A DNA stretch of 64,000 bases from Mycobacterium sp. 236(2023) (GTDB lineage Bacteria > Actinomycetota > Actinomycetes > Mycobacteriales > Mycobacteriaceae), in contig NZ_JARSBP010000003.1 in NCBI RefSeq assembly GCF_029623955.1, forward strand, positions 1,116,001-1,180,000, in the 5' to 3' direction. The notes below the pieces were generated by a model that worked only from the letters and a program-made list of their open reading frames with translations, ran no database searches and was not told the DNA's origin. Made by a program: the position numbers and the translations under genes. This document shows positions 63,957 to 64,000 of the stretch, one piece after another. Numbering within the stretch: the stretch's first letter is position 1; every line of letters starts with the position of its first letter.

Positions 63957-64000
63957 GGCAGCACCGCGGTGATCACTGTCGGGCCGGTGACCGGGCTCGA
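63947..64000 (-). CDS. C-terminal end of a sensor histidine kinase (partial)
   Basis: Only 17 codons are in the window; the sequence ends SSPVTGPTVITAVLPCA followed by TAG, the usual last strand of NarX/DesK-type kinase ATPase domains. It overlaps the response regulator start by 10 bp. Identity rests on this tail and the position before a NarL-type regulator. Confidence 0.6.
   Translation of the reverse strand, partial: SSPVTGPTVITAVLPCA

Overview
The window looks like chromosomal DNA of a fast-growing mycobacterium (Mycolicibacterium-like). It is GC-rich, uses ATG and GTG starts freely, and is packed with mycobacterial families: a CYP130-like P450, a Tap efflux pump, UdgB, LprB/LprC, CanA, CysNC and a 13E12-repeat protein. 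From memory of the M. tuberculosis H37Rv map (no alignment was run), the backbone follows Rv1255c to Rv1287 in order and strand. It is interrupted by segments that have no counterpart at that place in M. tuberculosis.

Layout. 0-11.3 kb: TetR regulator (cut by the left edge), cyp130, a DUF302/HxlR pair, an FAD-linked oxidase, tap, a lipoprotein, udgB, an LLM flavin enzyme, a deazaflavin-nitroreductase-like protein with a HIT protein, a VOC protein divergent from an AraC regulator, and a second uracil/hypoxanthine-DNA-glycosylase-like gene. 11.4-12.5 kb: an Rv1264-type adenylyl cyclase. 12.5-22.8 kb (lineage-specific): an SOS-controlled 13E12 HNH gene between two decayed genes, a copper block (copZ, a 50-residue membrane protein, copA, and a divergent DUF305 lipoprotein around a CsoR-type operator), dtd, an AIM24 protein, small proteins, a ribbon-helix-helix-like protein and a molybdopterin oxidoreductase. 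22.9-32.2 kb (syntenic): a heterodimeric ABC exporter, lprB-lprC, a SixA-like phosphatase and an SbcD/SbcC-like pair.

32.3-41.6 kb: DszA-like and DszC/SfnB-like monooxygenases and an alpha/beta hydrolase, then the oppBCDA importer operon. 41.7-49.8 kb (accessory): a Pro/Gly/His-rich membrane protein, an OmpR-type two-component system and three glycosyltransferase genes with overlapping ends. These three genes have the composition of a complete three-component glycosylation pathway: a GT2-GtrA fusion flanked by two GT-C transferases. 49.9-60.9 kb: carbonic anhydrase CanA, a peptide/nickel-family ABC importer whose second permease and both ATPases are fused into one chain, the sulfate-activation operon cysD-cysNC-cysQ with a strong palindromic operator, a lipoprotein, an isochorismatase-like hydrolase and a CymR-like Rrf2 regulator. 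61-64 kb: a secreted amine-oxidase-like flavoprotein, a DUF4097 membrane protein, and a NarL-type response regulator with the tail of its kinase.

Two themes recur. Much of 32-61 kb can be read as organic and inorganic sulfur acquisition: Opp importer, sulfone/sulfonate-type monooxygenases, second importer, APS/PAPS synthesis, PAP removal and an Rrf2 regulator. Many genes also appear leaderless, with a TANNNT -10 box 6-7 nt before the start codon; this supports several of the GTG starts chosen here. No tRNA, rRNA, CRISPR array, transposase or integrase was seen.
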